DNA from: Sulfurimicrobium sp.
GTDB taxonomy: Bacteria; Pseudomonadota; Gammaproteobacteria; Burkholderiales; Sulfuricellaceae
Length of the DNA stretch: 48,118 bases
NCBI GenBank assembly: GCA_030652035.1
Contig: JAUSBJ010000015.1
Span: 1-48,118 of the forward strand
Reading direction: 5' to 3'
Position 1 is the stretch's first letter. Each line of letters begins with the position of its first letter. Position numbers and translations under genes: made by a program. Of this stretch, positions 38,200 through 46,512 are shown piece by piece. The notes beneath the pieces are model-generated. The model did not search any database. It was not told where the DNA came from and saw nothing but the letters and a program-made list of their open reading frames with translations.

Positions 38200-39402
38200 A
38201 TGCTGACTTACCAATACAGCGCAGTTGACAAAAGTGGCCGCCCCGCCAGGGGCAAGCTTGCTGCGGTGAACGAGGTGGACCTGGAGCTGCGTTTGCAGCG
38301 CATGGGCCTGGATCTCATCACCGCGCGCAAGGTGAGCCAGCCCCTGCACGTCGGCAGTGGCAACATCACGCGCCAGGATCTGATTACTTTCTGCTTCCAC
38401 ATGGAGCAGCTTTCCCGCGCCGGCATCCCGATTCTCGAAGGCCTGGCGGATCTGCGCGACAGCTTAGAGCAGCCGCGCTTCCGAGAAGTCCTGTCCGGCC
38501 TCCTGGAGGACATGGAAGGGGGGAAAACCCTGGCGCAAGCCATGGCAGGCTATCCCGTGGCATTCGACAATCTGTTTGTCAGCCTGATCAAGGCCGGAGA
38601 GCAGAGCGGCACCATGACCGAAGTGTTCGAGAATCTTGCCACCACCCTGAAGTGGCAGGATGAGTTGCAGGCCCAGACCAAGCGTCTGCTGATGTATCCG
38701 GCGCTGGTGTTCGTGGTGGTGGGCGGGGTGATCGTATTCCTGATGATGTACCTGGTGCCGCAACTGGTCTCTTTTCTCAAAAACATGGGGCAGGCCTTGC
38801 CGTTCCAGACACGGGCGCTGATTTTCCTGTCCGACTTGTTCGTCAACTACTGGTATCTGCTGTTCGGCCTGCCCATGGCCGTGCTTGCCGTGTCCACGGT
38901 GATGGTTCAAAAGAGCCCGCGCGCGCGGTACTGGTGGGATTATGCCAAGTTACGCACCCCGTTTATCGGGCCGATATTGCAAAAAATCATCCTGGCACGC
39001 TTCGCCAATTTCTTCGCCCTGATGTACCAGTCCGGTATCTCGATCCTGGATGCGATGAAAACCAGCGAGGAGATCGTTGACAATCGCGTCATCGCCGACG
39101 GACTGGCGCGTGCCGGGCAGCAGATCAGTGCCGGTGACAGCGTGGCCGACAGCTTCGAAAACCTGGGCATGTTCCCGCCCCTGGTGGTGCGCATGCTGCG
39201 TGTGGGCGAGGCTACCGGGGCGCTGGACACGGCTCTGCTTAACGTGACTTATTTTTACAACCGCGACGTCAAGGAGTCGGTCGAGAAGCTGCTCAAGTTA
39301 CTCGAGCCTGCGCTGACCGTGACCCTCGGCCTGGTGCTGGCGGTGATCATGTTCTCGGTGCTGACACCGATTTACGATATATTGGGCAAGATGAAGTTTT
39401 AA
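38200..39402 (+). CDS. mshG: MshG-type GspF/PilC inner-membrane platform protein
   Basis: 400 aa, two GspF domains. N-terminal MLTYQYSAVDKSGRPARG, the repeat-domain motifs QLSRAGIPILEGLADL and LMYQSGISILDAMKTS, and three transmembrane helices (about 170-195, 220-240, 370-395). It is the rotor/platform worked on by MshE. Confidence 0.95.
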   Translation: MLTYQYSAVDKSGRPARGKLAAVNEVDLELRLQRMGLDLITARKVSQPLHVGSGNITRQDLITFCFHMEQLSRAGIPILEGLADLRDSLEQPRFREVLSGLLEDMEGGKTLAQAMAGYPVAFDNLFVSLIKAGEQSGTMTEVFENLATTLKWQDELQAQTKRLLMYPALVFVVVGGVIVFLMMYLVPQLVSFLKNMGQALPFQTRALIFLSDLFVNYWYLLFGLPMAVLAVSTVMVQKSPRARYWWDYAKLRTPFIGPILQKIILARFANFFALMYQSGISILDAMKTSEEIVDNRVIADGLARAGQQISAGDSVADSFENLGMFPPLVVRMLRVGEATGALDTALLNVTYFYNRDVKESVEKLLKLLEPALTVTLGLVLAVIMFSVLTPIYDILGKMKF

Positions 39403-39418
39403 TTCCATTGCATTAACC

Positions 39419-40951
39419 ATGACTACCAAAATAATTGCCTGCGTGACCACTCAAGGTGCCATCGGCTCGTTATTCGAGCATGGCAAGCTGGGGCCATGCC
39501 GGCAATTCCCGGCCACGGAGTCCGGGCAACGGGATTTCGGTGAGTTGCTGCATGCGCACCCGACTGCTCCCGTCTATCTGATGATCGACTCGGTTGAGGA
39601 GGATTACCATGCTGAATTGCTTCCCCATGTTTCAGGTTCGGCACGGCATGAGTTGCTGCAGCGCAAACTGAAACAGCTTTACCGTAACACGCCCTATTGC
39701 ACTGCCTGGATACAGGGGCGTGATTCGGGCAAGCGGCGCGACGACCGCTATCTGTTCGCGGCGCTGATCAATGCCGATATGCTGCGCCCCTGGCTGGATG
39801 TGCTGCATCGGCATCAGGCGCCGCTGGCGGGCATTTTCCTGCTGCCCATGGTAAGCCAGGAACTGCTTTTCCTGCTCAAGTTGACGCACCCGGATGTTCT
39901 GCTGGTGAGCATGCACCACGATGGTTTGCGTCAGAGCTTTTTTCAGGGCGGGCAATTGAAGACCAGCCGCCTTGCCGTGGTTGGCTCTGAAAATATGGCT
40001 ACCGCTTCCTTGATAGCCGAGATTGGCAAAACCCGTCTTTATCTCAATAGCCTGCGTCTGGCTGCCCGTGAATCCGCGCTGGCGGTGTTGCTGCTGGACC
40101 CCGACGACGCCATGGAAGAAATGCAGCAATGCCTTCAGGCTGATCCAACGTATGCCTGCCAGAGATTGACGCAGCGAGAACTGAGCGCTCATCTAAAGGG
40201 CCTCTCTCCCGGGAGTTGTCCTTACAGTACTCACATGGCCGTGCTCGGCCTGCGTCATCCGGAGCACAACCTGGCGCCGGCCAGTGAAACGCGCAGCCAT
40301 TGGCGCCACCAGCAACGGCGCACGCTGTATGGCGCGAGCGCCGTGGCGGCAGCGGTTTCCTTGATATGGGCTGGCACAAACCTCTTTCAGCAGTATCAAT
40401 TGGATGGCGAGGCGCGCCATCTTGCCGGCCAGACACAGGAACAACTGGCGCGTTATGTGGAAGTGACAAAAACCTTCCCCCAAACCCCGGTATCTGCAGA
40501 TCATCTCGAAAAAGCGGTGCAGATCGCTGACCGCCTGAAACAGGATGGCCGAACGCCGGAGCGCATGATGCAGATCGTGAGCCGGGTTCTGGAGACCAGT
40601 CCGGACATCGCATTGACACGTTTTGCTTGGAAATATGGCGTGCCAGGGGAAAACTCAGACAAGGTGCATGCCGCAACGCCGTCAGCGGGAGGCGCCCGCT
40701 GGGCGGAGTGGGGGGTGATTGAAGCCGAGGTCCGGCCTTTCCATGGGGACTATCGTGCAGCGATGGCCGGCATTAAGCGTTTTGCAGACAAGCTGAAGCA
40801 CGATCCTGATGTCGCCAGTGCCAGCGTGACGCAGATGCCGCTCAACGTGCATTCCACCTCGGCTCTGAGCGGCAATACCCTGGATACGGCGAGCACGGAT
40901 AGCGTGCGCGCGGAGTTCAAGCTTCAGTTGGTTTTAAGGGCGCGACAATGA
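39419..40951 (+). CDS. MshI-like PilM/PilN-type assembly protein
   Basis: 510 aa. The N-terminal cytoplasmic part (about 1-290) has the look of a degenerate actin-like PilM/GspL domain, with the segment RHELLQRKLKQLYRNTPY. A transmembrane helix lies near 302-322 (SAVAAAVSLIWAG), and a PilN-like periplasmic part follows. Function as the inner-membrane alignment subunit is inferred from position between mshG and a PilO-like gene. ATGA overlap with the next gene. Confidence 0.7.
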   Translation: MTTKIIACVTTQGAIGSLFEHGKLGPCRQFPATESGQRDFGELLHAHPTAPVYLMIDSVEEDYHAELLPHVSGSARHELLQRKLKQLYRNTPYCTAWIQGRDSGKRRDDRYLFAALINADMLRPWLDVLHRHQAPLAGIFLLPMVSQELLFLLKLTHPDVLLVSMHHDGLRQSFFQGGQLKTSRLAVVGSENMATASLIAEIGKTRLYLNSLRLAARESALAVLLLDPDDAMEEMQQCLQADPTYACQRLTQRELSAHLKGLSPGSCPYSTHMAVLGLRHPEHNLAPASETRSHWRHQQRRTLYGASAVAAAVSLIWAGTNLFQQYQLDGEARHLAGQTQEQLARYVEVTKTFPQTPVSADHLEKAVQIADRLKQDGRTPERMMQIVSRVLETSPDIALTRFAWKYGVPGENSDKVHAATPSAGGARWAEWGVIEAEVRPFHGDYRAAMAGIKRFADKLKHDPDVASASVTQMPLNVHSTSALSGNTLDTASTDSVRAEFKLQLVLRARQ

Positions 40952-41568
40952 AGCTGACCGCTGCCGACTGGCGTTTCCTGCGCGCTTCATTGCTGGTTCT
41001 GTCGGCAACGCTGCTGCTGGGGTCGACGCTGGTGTTCTTTACTTATCAGCATTTCAGTCAATCCAGGGCCGCGCTGAAACAGCAACAGGACGCCCTGCTG
41101 GAAGCACATGATCGCCTGCACAAATCAGGCGATGAAAAAGACACGATCCTGCGCTATCGCGCCGCCTATCTGGCCTTGCAACAGCACGGCCTGGTCGGTG
41201 AAGAGCAGCGCATCAACTGGGTGGATGCCCTGCGTGCCGCGAGCCTGCAACTGAAAATGTTTGGCGTTAACTACCAGATCGAGGCACAGCAGGCGTATCA
41301 GTCACCGGCTGTCACGGACACCGGGCCATACCGTCTGCGCCAGTCGGCGATGAAAATCAACATGGGCCTGCTGCATGAAGAAGATTTGCCGCGCTTCCTG
41401 AAGGCGCTTGCCGAGCAGGACGCCGGCTTCTTTATCGTCAGGGAGTGCGACATGCAGCGCCAGAGTTTGGCGATGAACGAGAGCGTCGGCATGCAGCCGC
41501 ATCTCGGCGCCGACTGTAGCCTCGCCTGGCTGACCATGAGCGAAGGCAAGGTGGAGGAGCGGCCATGA
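40948..41568 (+). CDS. PilO/MshJ-like alignment-complex protein
   Basis: 206 aa. Short cytoplasmic start, one transmembrane helix (about 14-34), then a coiled segment (QSRAALKQQQDALLEAHDRLHKS) and a small alpha/beta periplasmic domain, the PilO layout. No direct motif match. Assigned by topology and by lying between the PilM/N-like and PilP-like genes, with 4-nt overlaps on both sides. Confidence 0.62.
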   Translation: MKLTAADWRFLRASLLVLSATLLLGSTLVFFTYQHFSQSRAALKQQQDALLEAHDRLHKSGDEKDTILRYRAAYLALQQHGLVGEEQRINWVDALRAASLQLKMFGVNYQIEAQQAYQSPAVTDTGPYRLRQSAMKINMGLLHEEDLPRFLKALAEQDAGFFIVRECDMQRQSLAMNESVGMQPHLGADCSLAWLTMSEGKVEERP

Positions 41569-42113
41569 AGCGCCTATCTGTCATGGTATTTTTCGGGGCA
41601 TGGGCCTTGGCGCCCTTGCCGGGATATGCGGATGAGGCGCTGGGCCGGCTCTTCTACACCCCAGAACAGCGTGCCAGAATGGACGTGGCTCGACAGCATG
41701 AGCGCAGCATCAGGCTCGATGAAGAGGAAAGCGCGCCGCCATCCGCCAATATCCTGCTCAACGGGGTGATTACCCGCAGCGATGGAAAATCCACGGTGTG
41801 GATCAACAACCGCCTCCAGAACGCAGCCACCCAGTCCGCCATCGTGCGCAAGGGCGGCGAGGTCAGGGTCGTCACGCCGGGCGCGAAGCGGACTGTACCG
41901 CTCAAGGTGGGGCAAAGCATCGACATGACCAGCGGGGAGGTGGAGGAGGTTTACCGCCGCGCGCCAGCGCTACTGAGTAAAGATCAGCCTCCAGACGCTG
42001 CCTCGCCCAGTGCCGCGAAGCAGGTCAATGCAGCCGAAAAGCGCCCAAGCCGGGCGGAGCCCGGAGTCACCGAGCCTGCTGATGGGCAGCCAGCCGCCAT
42101 GCCTGACCAATAG
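41565..42113 (+). CDS. PilP/MshK-like periplasmic protein
   Basis: 182 aa. Signal peptide (about 1-22, ends GYA), then LGRLFYTPEQRARMDVAR, a short motif common to MshK-like proteins, and a small beta domain (ILLNGVITRSDGKSTVWINN) resembling PilP/GspC homology regions. A Pro/Ala-rich disordered tail ends it. Role as inner-membrane-to-secretin connector is inferred. Confidence 0.62.
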   Translation: MKRLSVMVFFGAWALAPLPGYADEALGRLFYTPEQRARMDVARQHERSIRLDEEESAPPSANILLNGVITRSDGKSTVWINNRLQNAATQSAIVRKGGEVRVVTPGAKRTVPLKVGQSIDMTSGEVEEVYRRAPALLSKDQPPDAASPSAAKQVNAAEKRPSRAEPGVTEPADGQPAAMPDQ

Positions 42114-42125
42114 GTCGCCGGGGCT

Positions 42126-43433
42126 ATGATTTTGCCGGGCACTCCTCCAAAATCGCCGCCTTCCTTGCAGCGTGGGGCGGCATTAATGCTGCTGATGTTG
42201 CTGCTTGGCGTGGGAGCGTTGGCGGTGCTCGTGAACGGGCTGAATCGCGCGGCCCAGAAACAGGAACGGGACCGGGTTACCAGCGAGGCGTTGGCGAGAG
42301 CAAAGGAGGCGCTGATTGGGTATGCGGTGACCTACAGCGATACTCACGTAAATCAAGTCAATGGCCACCTTCCCCTTCCGGACTTGGGTTCGTCGCGTAA
42401 CGGCGTTCCTGGAGAGGGGAATGCAGCGGGAAATTTTACAGGGAATGCCGTTAATCTGAGTGCAGTGGGGCGACTCCCATGGAAAAAACTGGGGCTCCCC
42501 CCTTTGCGTGATGGATATGGGGAGTGCCTTTGGTATGCGGTTTCGGGCGCATATCAGAATATGCAGCCATCTCCCTTCCTGAACTGGGATACGCTTGGGC
42601 AGTTTGAGATTTTTACCTCCAATGGCACGCCAGTAGGAACCGTCAGTGCGGTGGGTGCCAATTATCATCAAAGGCCAGTGGCTGTAATATTCGCGCCCGG
42701 GCCGCTGTTGGTCGGCCAGAACCGAGCAACCTCAGCAGTTGATAACGTCGCTGAGTGTGCCGGAAATTATGACGCACGGAATTACTTGGACACCTTCGTT
42801 CCAAACACGCTTATCAACAATATCGTAAATTATTTTTCTGGGACAAATAATGCTACTGGAACATCTTCCCTCGCGACCCCTAAACCCATCATCCTGGGAG
42901 CGGTTCGAGATTCCAGTGGCGGTTGGTTGGTAAATGACCGGCTATTGACCATCAGTTCCGATGAAATATTCAGAGGAATCAAGAAGCGTAGCGATTTCAG
43001 CACATTCATAGCCTCTGCCGTGGCATGCCTTTCTTCTCTGCCTACTCCAGTAACGATTGACTTTGACACCTTGCTGGAAAATCCCGTGAGTCCCGTCGGG
43101 AGTTTGAATGCGGGTCGAATACCAAGCACGGCCTGCACCAGCGCTAGCTACAATCCTGTGCAAAAATGGCGGGACAATCTTCTTTATGCGGTATGTGCTT
43201 CCGGATCTGCTTGCCTGACGGTGAACGGTTCACTCTGTAAGGGCGTAGTAATTTTCACCGGTGAACGCGGAGTCTTGCAGATGAGAGCGACCCATACGCA
43301 AAAGAATGGCTGGAACAATTACCTGGAAGGGAATGTTTTGAGCGCCTTTTCGACTGGCAATATCACGCTATCTGGGGCGTCAGTGTATTCTGCCTCAGCT
43401 CCATCTACGGATGTATTGGCCTGCATCCCATGA
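42126..43433 (+). CDS. Large pilin-like protein lacking Glu+5 (PilX/GspK-like N-terminus)
   Basis: 435 aa. QRG|AALMLLMLLLGVGALAVL resembles a prepilin/PilX-type signal; cleavage after G17 would leave Leu (L22), not Glu, at +5. Absence of Glu+5 is known from the tip pseudopilin GspK. After the helix come EALIGYA (61-67), LPLPD, LPWKKLGLP and DGYGECLWYAV, a pattern shared with the next gene. Several cysteines near the C-terminus may form disulfides. The gene is clearly AT-richer than the assembly genes upstream. A tip or initiating pilin is a reasonable but unproven role. Confidence 0.65.
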   Translation: MILPGTPPKSPPSLQRGAALMLLMLLLGVGALAVLVNGLNRAAQKQERDRVTSEALARAKEALIGYAVTYSDTHVNQVNGHLPLPDLGSSRNGVPGEGNAAGNFTGNAVNLSAVGRLPWKKLGLPPLRDGYGECLWYAVSGAYQNMQPSPFLNWDTLGQFEIFTSNGTPVGTVSAVGANYHQRPVAVIFAPGPLLVGQNRATSAVDNVAECAGNYDARNYLDTFVPNTLINNIVNYFSGTNNATGTSSLATPKPIILGAVRDSSGGWLVNDRLLTISSDEIFRGIKKRSDFSTFIASAVACLSSLPTPVTIDFDTLLENPVSPVGSLNAGRIPSTACTSASYNPVQKWRDNLLYAVCASGSACLTVNGSLCKGVVIFTGERGVLQMRATHTQKNGWNNYLEGNVLSAFSTGNITLSGASVYSASAPSTDVLACIP

Positions 43434-43448
43434 TTAACCGGAGCCTTA

Positions 43449-44288
43449 ATGCATAAACATGAAGGGTTTTCGCTGGTCGAGTTGGCTATCGTGCTGGTGG
43501 TCGTGGCCTTGCTCTTGGGTGGATTGCTGGTGCCGCTGACGATGCAGATCGAGCAGCAGAAAATCAGGGAAACAAACAAGACGATGGAGGAGATCAAGGA
43601 GGCACTGATTGGATATGCGTTATCTCATTCGTCCACACCAAATAATCGTCCCTACCTACCTTGTCCCGATGTAACGGCTGCCGTGAGTGGCCAAGGGGGC
43701 ATGGTGCCAAACGATGGCCTAGAAGATCGTTGTCCGGATGTGAATGGAGCTTGTGCCGCGGTTGGTGGGCCAGGCTATTGTCCGGTTGCGGAAGGCAATG
43801 TCCCTTGGTCAACGCTTGGTGTGGCTGATGGAGATGGCTGGGGAAACCGAATGCGCTACCGGGTACATCCAAAATTTTCATTCAGCGGGGTTGCTTCTGC
43901 AACCACAGACGGTTTTCAGTTGGCCACCAGCCTTGCATCGCCAACGATTCGGGTTTGTACAGGAAACGCATGTGTTTCTACTTTGGCGACAGCGGTGCCA
44001 GTTGTGATTTTGTCTCATGGCAAAAATGGCCTGGGCGCGATAAATCTGGCCGGAAACGTGAATCCTCAGCCAATTGCCGAAGCACTGGATGAGGCACAAA
44101 ACGCCAATAGTATGAGTGGCTCCCCCAACAGGAATTTCACGAGTCGCACCATAACCGGGGCACAATCGCCGTGCAGTGATTCGGCGCCGGGTCCGACAAT
44201 GCCATTGTGTGAATTCGACGACCTCGTCACCTGGCTTTCCCCCAACATCCTGTTCAACCGCATGGTGGCGGCAGGGCGTTTGCCGTAA
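43449..44288 (+). CDS. Type IV pilin-like protein with class III signal
   Basis: 279 aa. Leader MHKHEG and GFSLVEL motif with Glu at +5 (E11), then a long hydrophobic helix. EALIGYA (51-57), LPCPD, VPWSTLGV and DGWGNRMRYRV mark it as a relative of the preceding gene product. Six or more cysteines in the globular domain. It is larger than MshA (about 170-180 aa). It could be the main fibre subunit or a minor pilin; no mshA-like small pilin gene is present. GAGC a few nt upstream is a weak ribosome-binding site. Confidence 0.75.
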   Translation: MHKHEGFSLVELAIVLVVVALLLGGLLVPLTMQIEQQKIRETNKTMEEIKEALIGYALSHSSTPNNRPYLPCPDVTAAVSGQGGMVPNDGLEDRCPDVNGACAAVGGPGYCPVAEGNVPWSTLGVADGDGWGNRMRYRVHPKFSFSGVASATTDGFQLATSLASPTIRVCTGNACVSTLATAVPVVILSHGKNGLGAINLAGNVNPQPIAEALDEAQNANSMSGSPNRNFTSRTITGAQSPCSDSAPGPTMPLCEFDDLVTWLSPNILFNRMVAAGRLP

Positions 44289-44314
44289 AAAGTCTTTTTC
44301 ATTTTGTTCGTGCG

Positions 44315-44327
44315 GCGTAAAGTACGC
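44315..44327. promoter_or_regulatory. Short palindrome upstream of the DUF433 gene
   Basis: GCGTA (44315-44319) and TACGC (44323-44327) flank AAG, 25 nt before the DUF433 ATG. It is a possible autoregulatory site; evidence is only the symmetry and position. Confidence 0.25.
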
Positions 44328-44351
44328 GTGATGTGTAATTGAGGATTCACC

Positions 44352-44585
44352 ATGCCAAAATTTGACCGCATCACGGTAAATCCTGCCATCCTGGGCGGGC
44401 AGCCCACGATTCGCAACATGCGCCTGACCGTGCGCCGGGTGGTCGAGGCTGTAGCACTTTATCCGGATCAGGATGAGCTACGTGCGGAATACCCTGAGCT
44501 GACACCAGAGGATATCCGGCAGGCGCTGGAGTTCGCGGCTTGCAACCTGGACGATCAAGTGGTGGAACTGGACGAGGCCGCTTGA
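44352..44585 (+). CDS. DUF433 (VapB45-like) antitoxin
   Basis: 77 aa. The DUF433 pattern is clear: RITVNPAILGGQPTIRNMRLTV, VRRVVEAVA and YPELTPEDIRQALEFAA. Such winged-helix-like proteins pair with DUF5615 PIN-like toxins. Its stop overlaps the TTG start of the next gene (TTGA). Confidence 0.88.
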   Translation: MPKFDRITVNPAILGGQPTIRNMRLTVRRVVEAVALYPDQDELRAEYPELTPEDIRQALEFAACNLDDQVVELDEAA

Positions 44586-44950
44586 AAAAGCGATTGCTCG
44601 ACCAGGGCTTGCCGCGTTCCGCTGGCGTGATTCTGAGTCAGCGAGGTTGGGACGCCGTTCATGTCGGGGATGTCGGGATGGCGGCGGCGACGGATGTTGA
44701 AATTCTCGGCTATGCGAAGCAGGAAACACGGGTGGTGGTTACGCTGGATGCGGATTTCCATGCCATGCTTGCTGTAAGCTCCGCATCTGCTCCTTCTGTG
44801 GTGAGAATCCGGATCGAGCGATTGAAGGGATTGGCGCTCGCTGATTTGCTTGAGAAGATCTGGTCCATGGCTCAGGATGATCTCTCCCGAGGGGCAATGG
44901 TAACAGTGACAGAGCGTTCCTTGCGGATCAAGCATCTTCCTGTGGGATAG
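44582..44950 (+). CDS. DUF5615 PIN-like toxin
   Basis: 122 aa. DUF5615 features: LLDQGLPRSAGVILSQRGWD, VHVGDVGMAAATDVEIL, and VVVTLDADFHAML with the acidic residues expected of the PIN-like fold. The usual DENLP is DQGLP here, so one acidic residue of the first motif is changed. The TTG at 44582 gives the family N-terminus and overlaps the antitoxin stop by 4 nt; no ATG is suitable. Confidence 0.82.
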   Translation: MKKRLLDQGLPRSAGVILSQRGWDAVHVGDVGMAAATDVEILGYAKQETRVVVTLDADFHAMLAVSSASAPSVVRIRIERLKGLALADLLEKIWSMAQDDLSRGAMVTVTERSLRIKHLPVG

Positions 44951-44984
44951 GTGCTGCCTGCCCCCGCTTTATTCAAGCCAGGGT

Positions 44985-46325
44985 TTATTCCCCCGCCACT
45001 GTCATCTGCCCCACCAGGATCGAGCCGCACTGCCGCGCGCCGCGCACCAGCACGTCGTTGCCCACGGCCACGATGTTGCGGAACATGTCCTTGAGATTGC
45101 CGGCGATGGTGATTTCTTCCACCGGGTACTGGATTATTCCGTTTTCCACCCAGAAGCCCGCTGCGCCGCGCGAATAGTCGCCGGTGACCGGGTTCACGCC
45201 CTGACCCAGCAGTTCCGTGACCAGCAGGCCGCGGTCCATGGTTTTGAGCAGCGCGGCGAAGTCCTGGCCGGTATCCGCCAGGATCAGGTTGTGGCTGCCG
45301 CCGGCATTGCCGGTGCTCTTCATGCCGAGCTTGCGCGCGGAGTAAGTGGAGAGGAAATAGCCCTGCACCACGCCATCCTTGACCACGTCGCGGCTTTGGG
45401 TGGCGACGCCTTCGTTATCAAATGGGCTGCTGGCCAGGCCTTTGGGGAGGTGGGGCAGTTCCTGCAACTGGATGAAGGGGGCGAAGATTTCCTTGCCCAG
45501 GCTGTCGAGCAGGAAGGATGATTTGCGGTACAGGCTGCCGCCGCTGACCGCGCCGACAAAGCTGCCGATCAGGCCGGAAGCCAGCGATGCATCAAACAGC
45601 ACCGGCAGCTGCATGGTCTTGAGCTTGCGCGCATCGAGGCGGCGCACGGTGCGCTCGCCGGCCATGCGCCCCACGGCTGCCGTGCCCTCCAGGTCTGCGG
45701 CGGCGCGCGCGGTGGTGTACCAGTAGTCGCGCTGCATGCCATGGTCCGATTCCGCCACCACCGCGCAGCTGATGCCCTGGCGCGTGGTGGGGTAGCCGCC
45801 GATGAAGCCGAGGCTGTTGGCGTACACGAACAGGGATTCGTGGGTGGAGACCGAGGCACCTTCGGAATTGTTGATGCGCTTGTCCACGCCCATTGCAGCC
45901 GCTTCACACTCCTGCGCCAGTACGATGGCCTGTTCCACCGGCAGCTCCCAGGGATGGTAGAGGTCGAGCTCGGGGATTTCCCTGGCCAGCAGGGCTTCAT
46001 CGGCCAACCCGGCAAAATCGTCGCTGGCAGTGTGTTTGGCGATGCTGCAGGCGGCCTTGACGGTATCGCGGATGGCTTCCGGCGACAGGTCCGAGGTGCT
46101 GGCATGGCCGCGCCGCTGGCCGAAATAGACCGTCACGCCGAGGCCTTTGTCGCGGTTGTATTCGATGGTCTCCACTTCGTTCTGGCGCACCGTGACGTTC
46201 TGCCCGAAGCCCTGCGATACTTCCGCTTCACAGGCGCTGGCGCCGTCCTTTTTTGCCTGATTGAGAATGTCCTGGGAAATCTGCCGGAGGGTGTCGAATG
46301 AATAGCTAAAGCGGGAATCCTGCAC
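44985..46325 (-). CDS. pmbA: Metalloprotease-like protein PmbA (TldE)
   Basis: TldE/PmbA subunit of the TldD-TldE protease that trims peptides such as microcin B17 and CcdA, 446 aa. Recognised by VRQNEVETIEYNRDKGLGVTVYFG, the core GSFVGAVSGGSLYRKSSFL and LGQGVNPVTGDYSRGAAGFWVENG. The HExxxH motif is in TldD, not here. Divergent from darP, with which it is commonly paired. Confidence 0.95.
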   Translation of the reverse strand: MQDSRFSYSFDTLRQISQDILNQAKKDGASACEAEVSQGFGQNVTVRQNEVETIEYNRDKGLGVTVYFGQRRGHASTSDLSPEAIRDTVKAACSIAKHTASDDFAGLADEALLAREIPELDLYHPWELPVEQAIVLAQECEAAAMGVDKRINNSEGASVSTHESLFVYANSLGFIGGYPTTRQGISCAVVAESDHGMQRDYWYTTARAAADLEGTAAVGRMAGERTVRRLDARKLKTMQLPVLFDASLASGLIGSFVGAVSGGSLYRKSSFLLDSLGKEIFAPFIQLQELPHLPKGLASSPFDNEGVATQSRDVVKDGVVQGYFLSTYSARKLGMKSTGNAGGSHNLILADTGQDFAALLKTMDRGLLVTELLGQGVNPVTGDYSRGAAGFWVENGIIQYPVEEITIAGNLKDMFRNIVAVGNDVLVRGARQCGSILVGQMTVAGE

Positions 46326-46350
46326 GGTAACCTCAATTGGTATGGCTTGC

Positions 46351-46461
46351 TAACCCCCCTCTGATCCCCCCTTGTCAGGGGGGAAGCCGGTTGGCGCCTC
46401 CCCGGTCTACCCCTCCCCTGACAAGGGGAGGATGGGTGGGGTTGGGAGGATGGGAGGGGTT
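46351..46461. repeat. Inverted-repeat (REP/MITE-like) element between pmbA and darP
   Basis: Two hairpins in inverted orientation. The first is CCCCCC (46366-46371)/GGGGGG (46378-46383) with loop TTGTCA. The second is CCTCCCC (46412-46418)/GGGGAGG (46425-46431) with loop TGACAA, the reverse complement of the first loop. The block begins TAACCCC (46351) and ends GGGGTTA (46455-46461), giving terminal inverted repeats over 111 nt. It lies in the divergent promoter region. Confidence 0.7.
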
Positions 46462-46512
46462 AAATGGCTGAAATGCGGTTATGATAACAACTTTAATCAG
46501 CGAAGCGAAACC

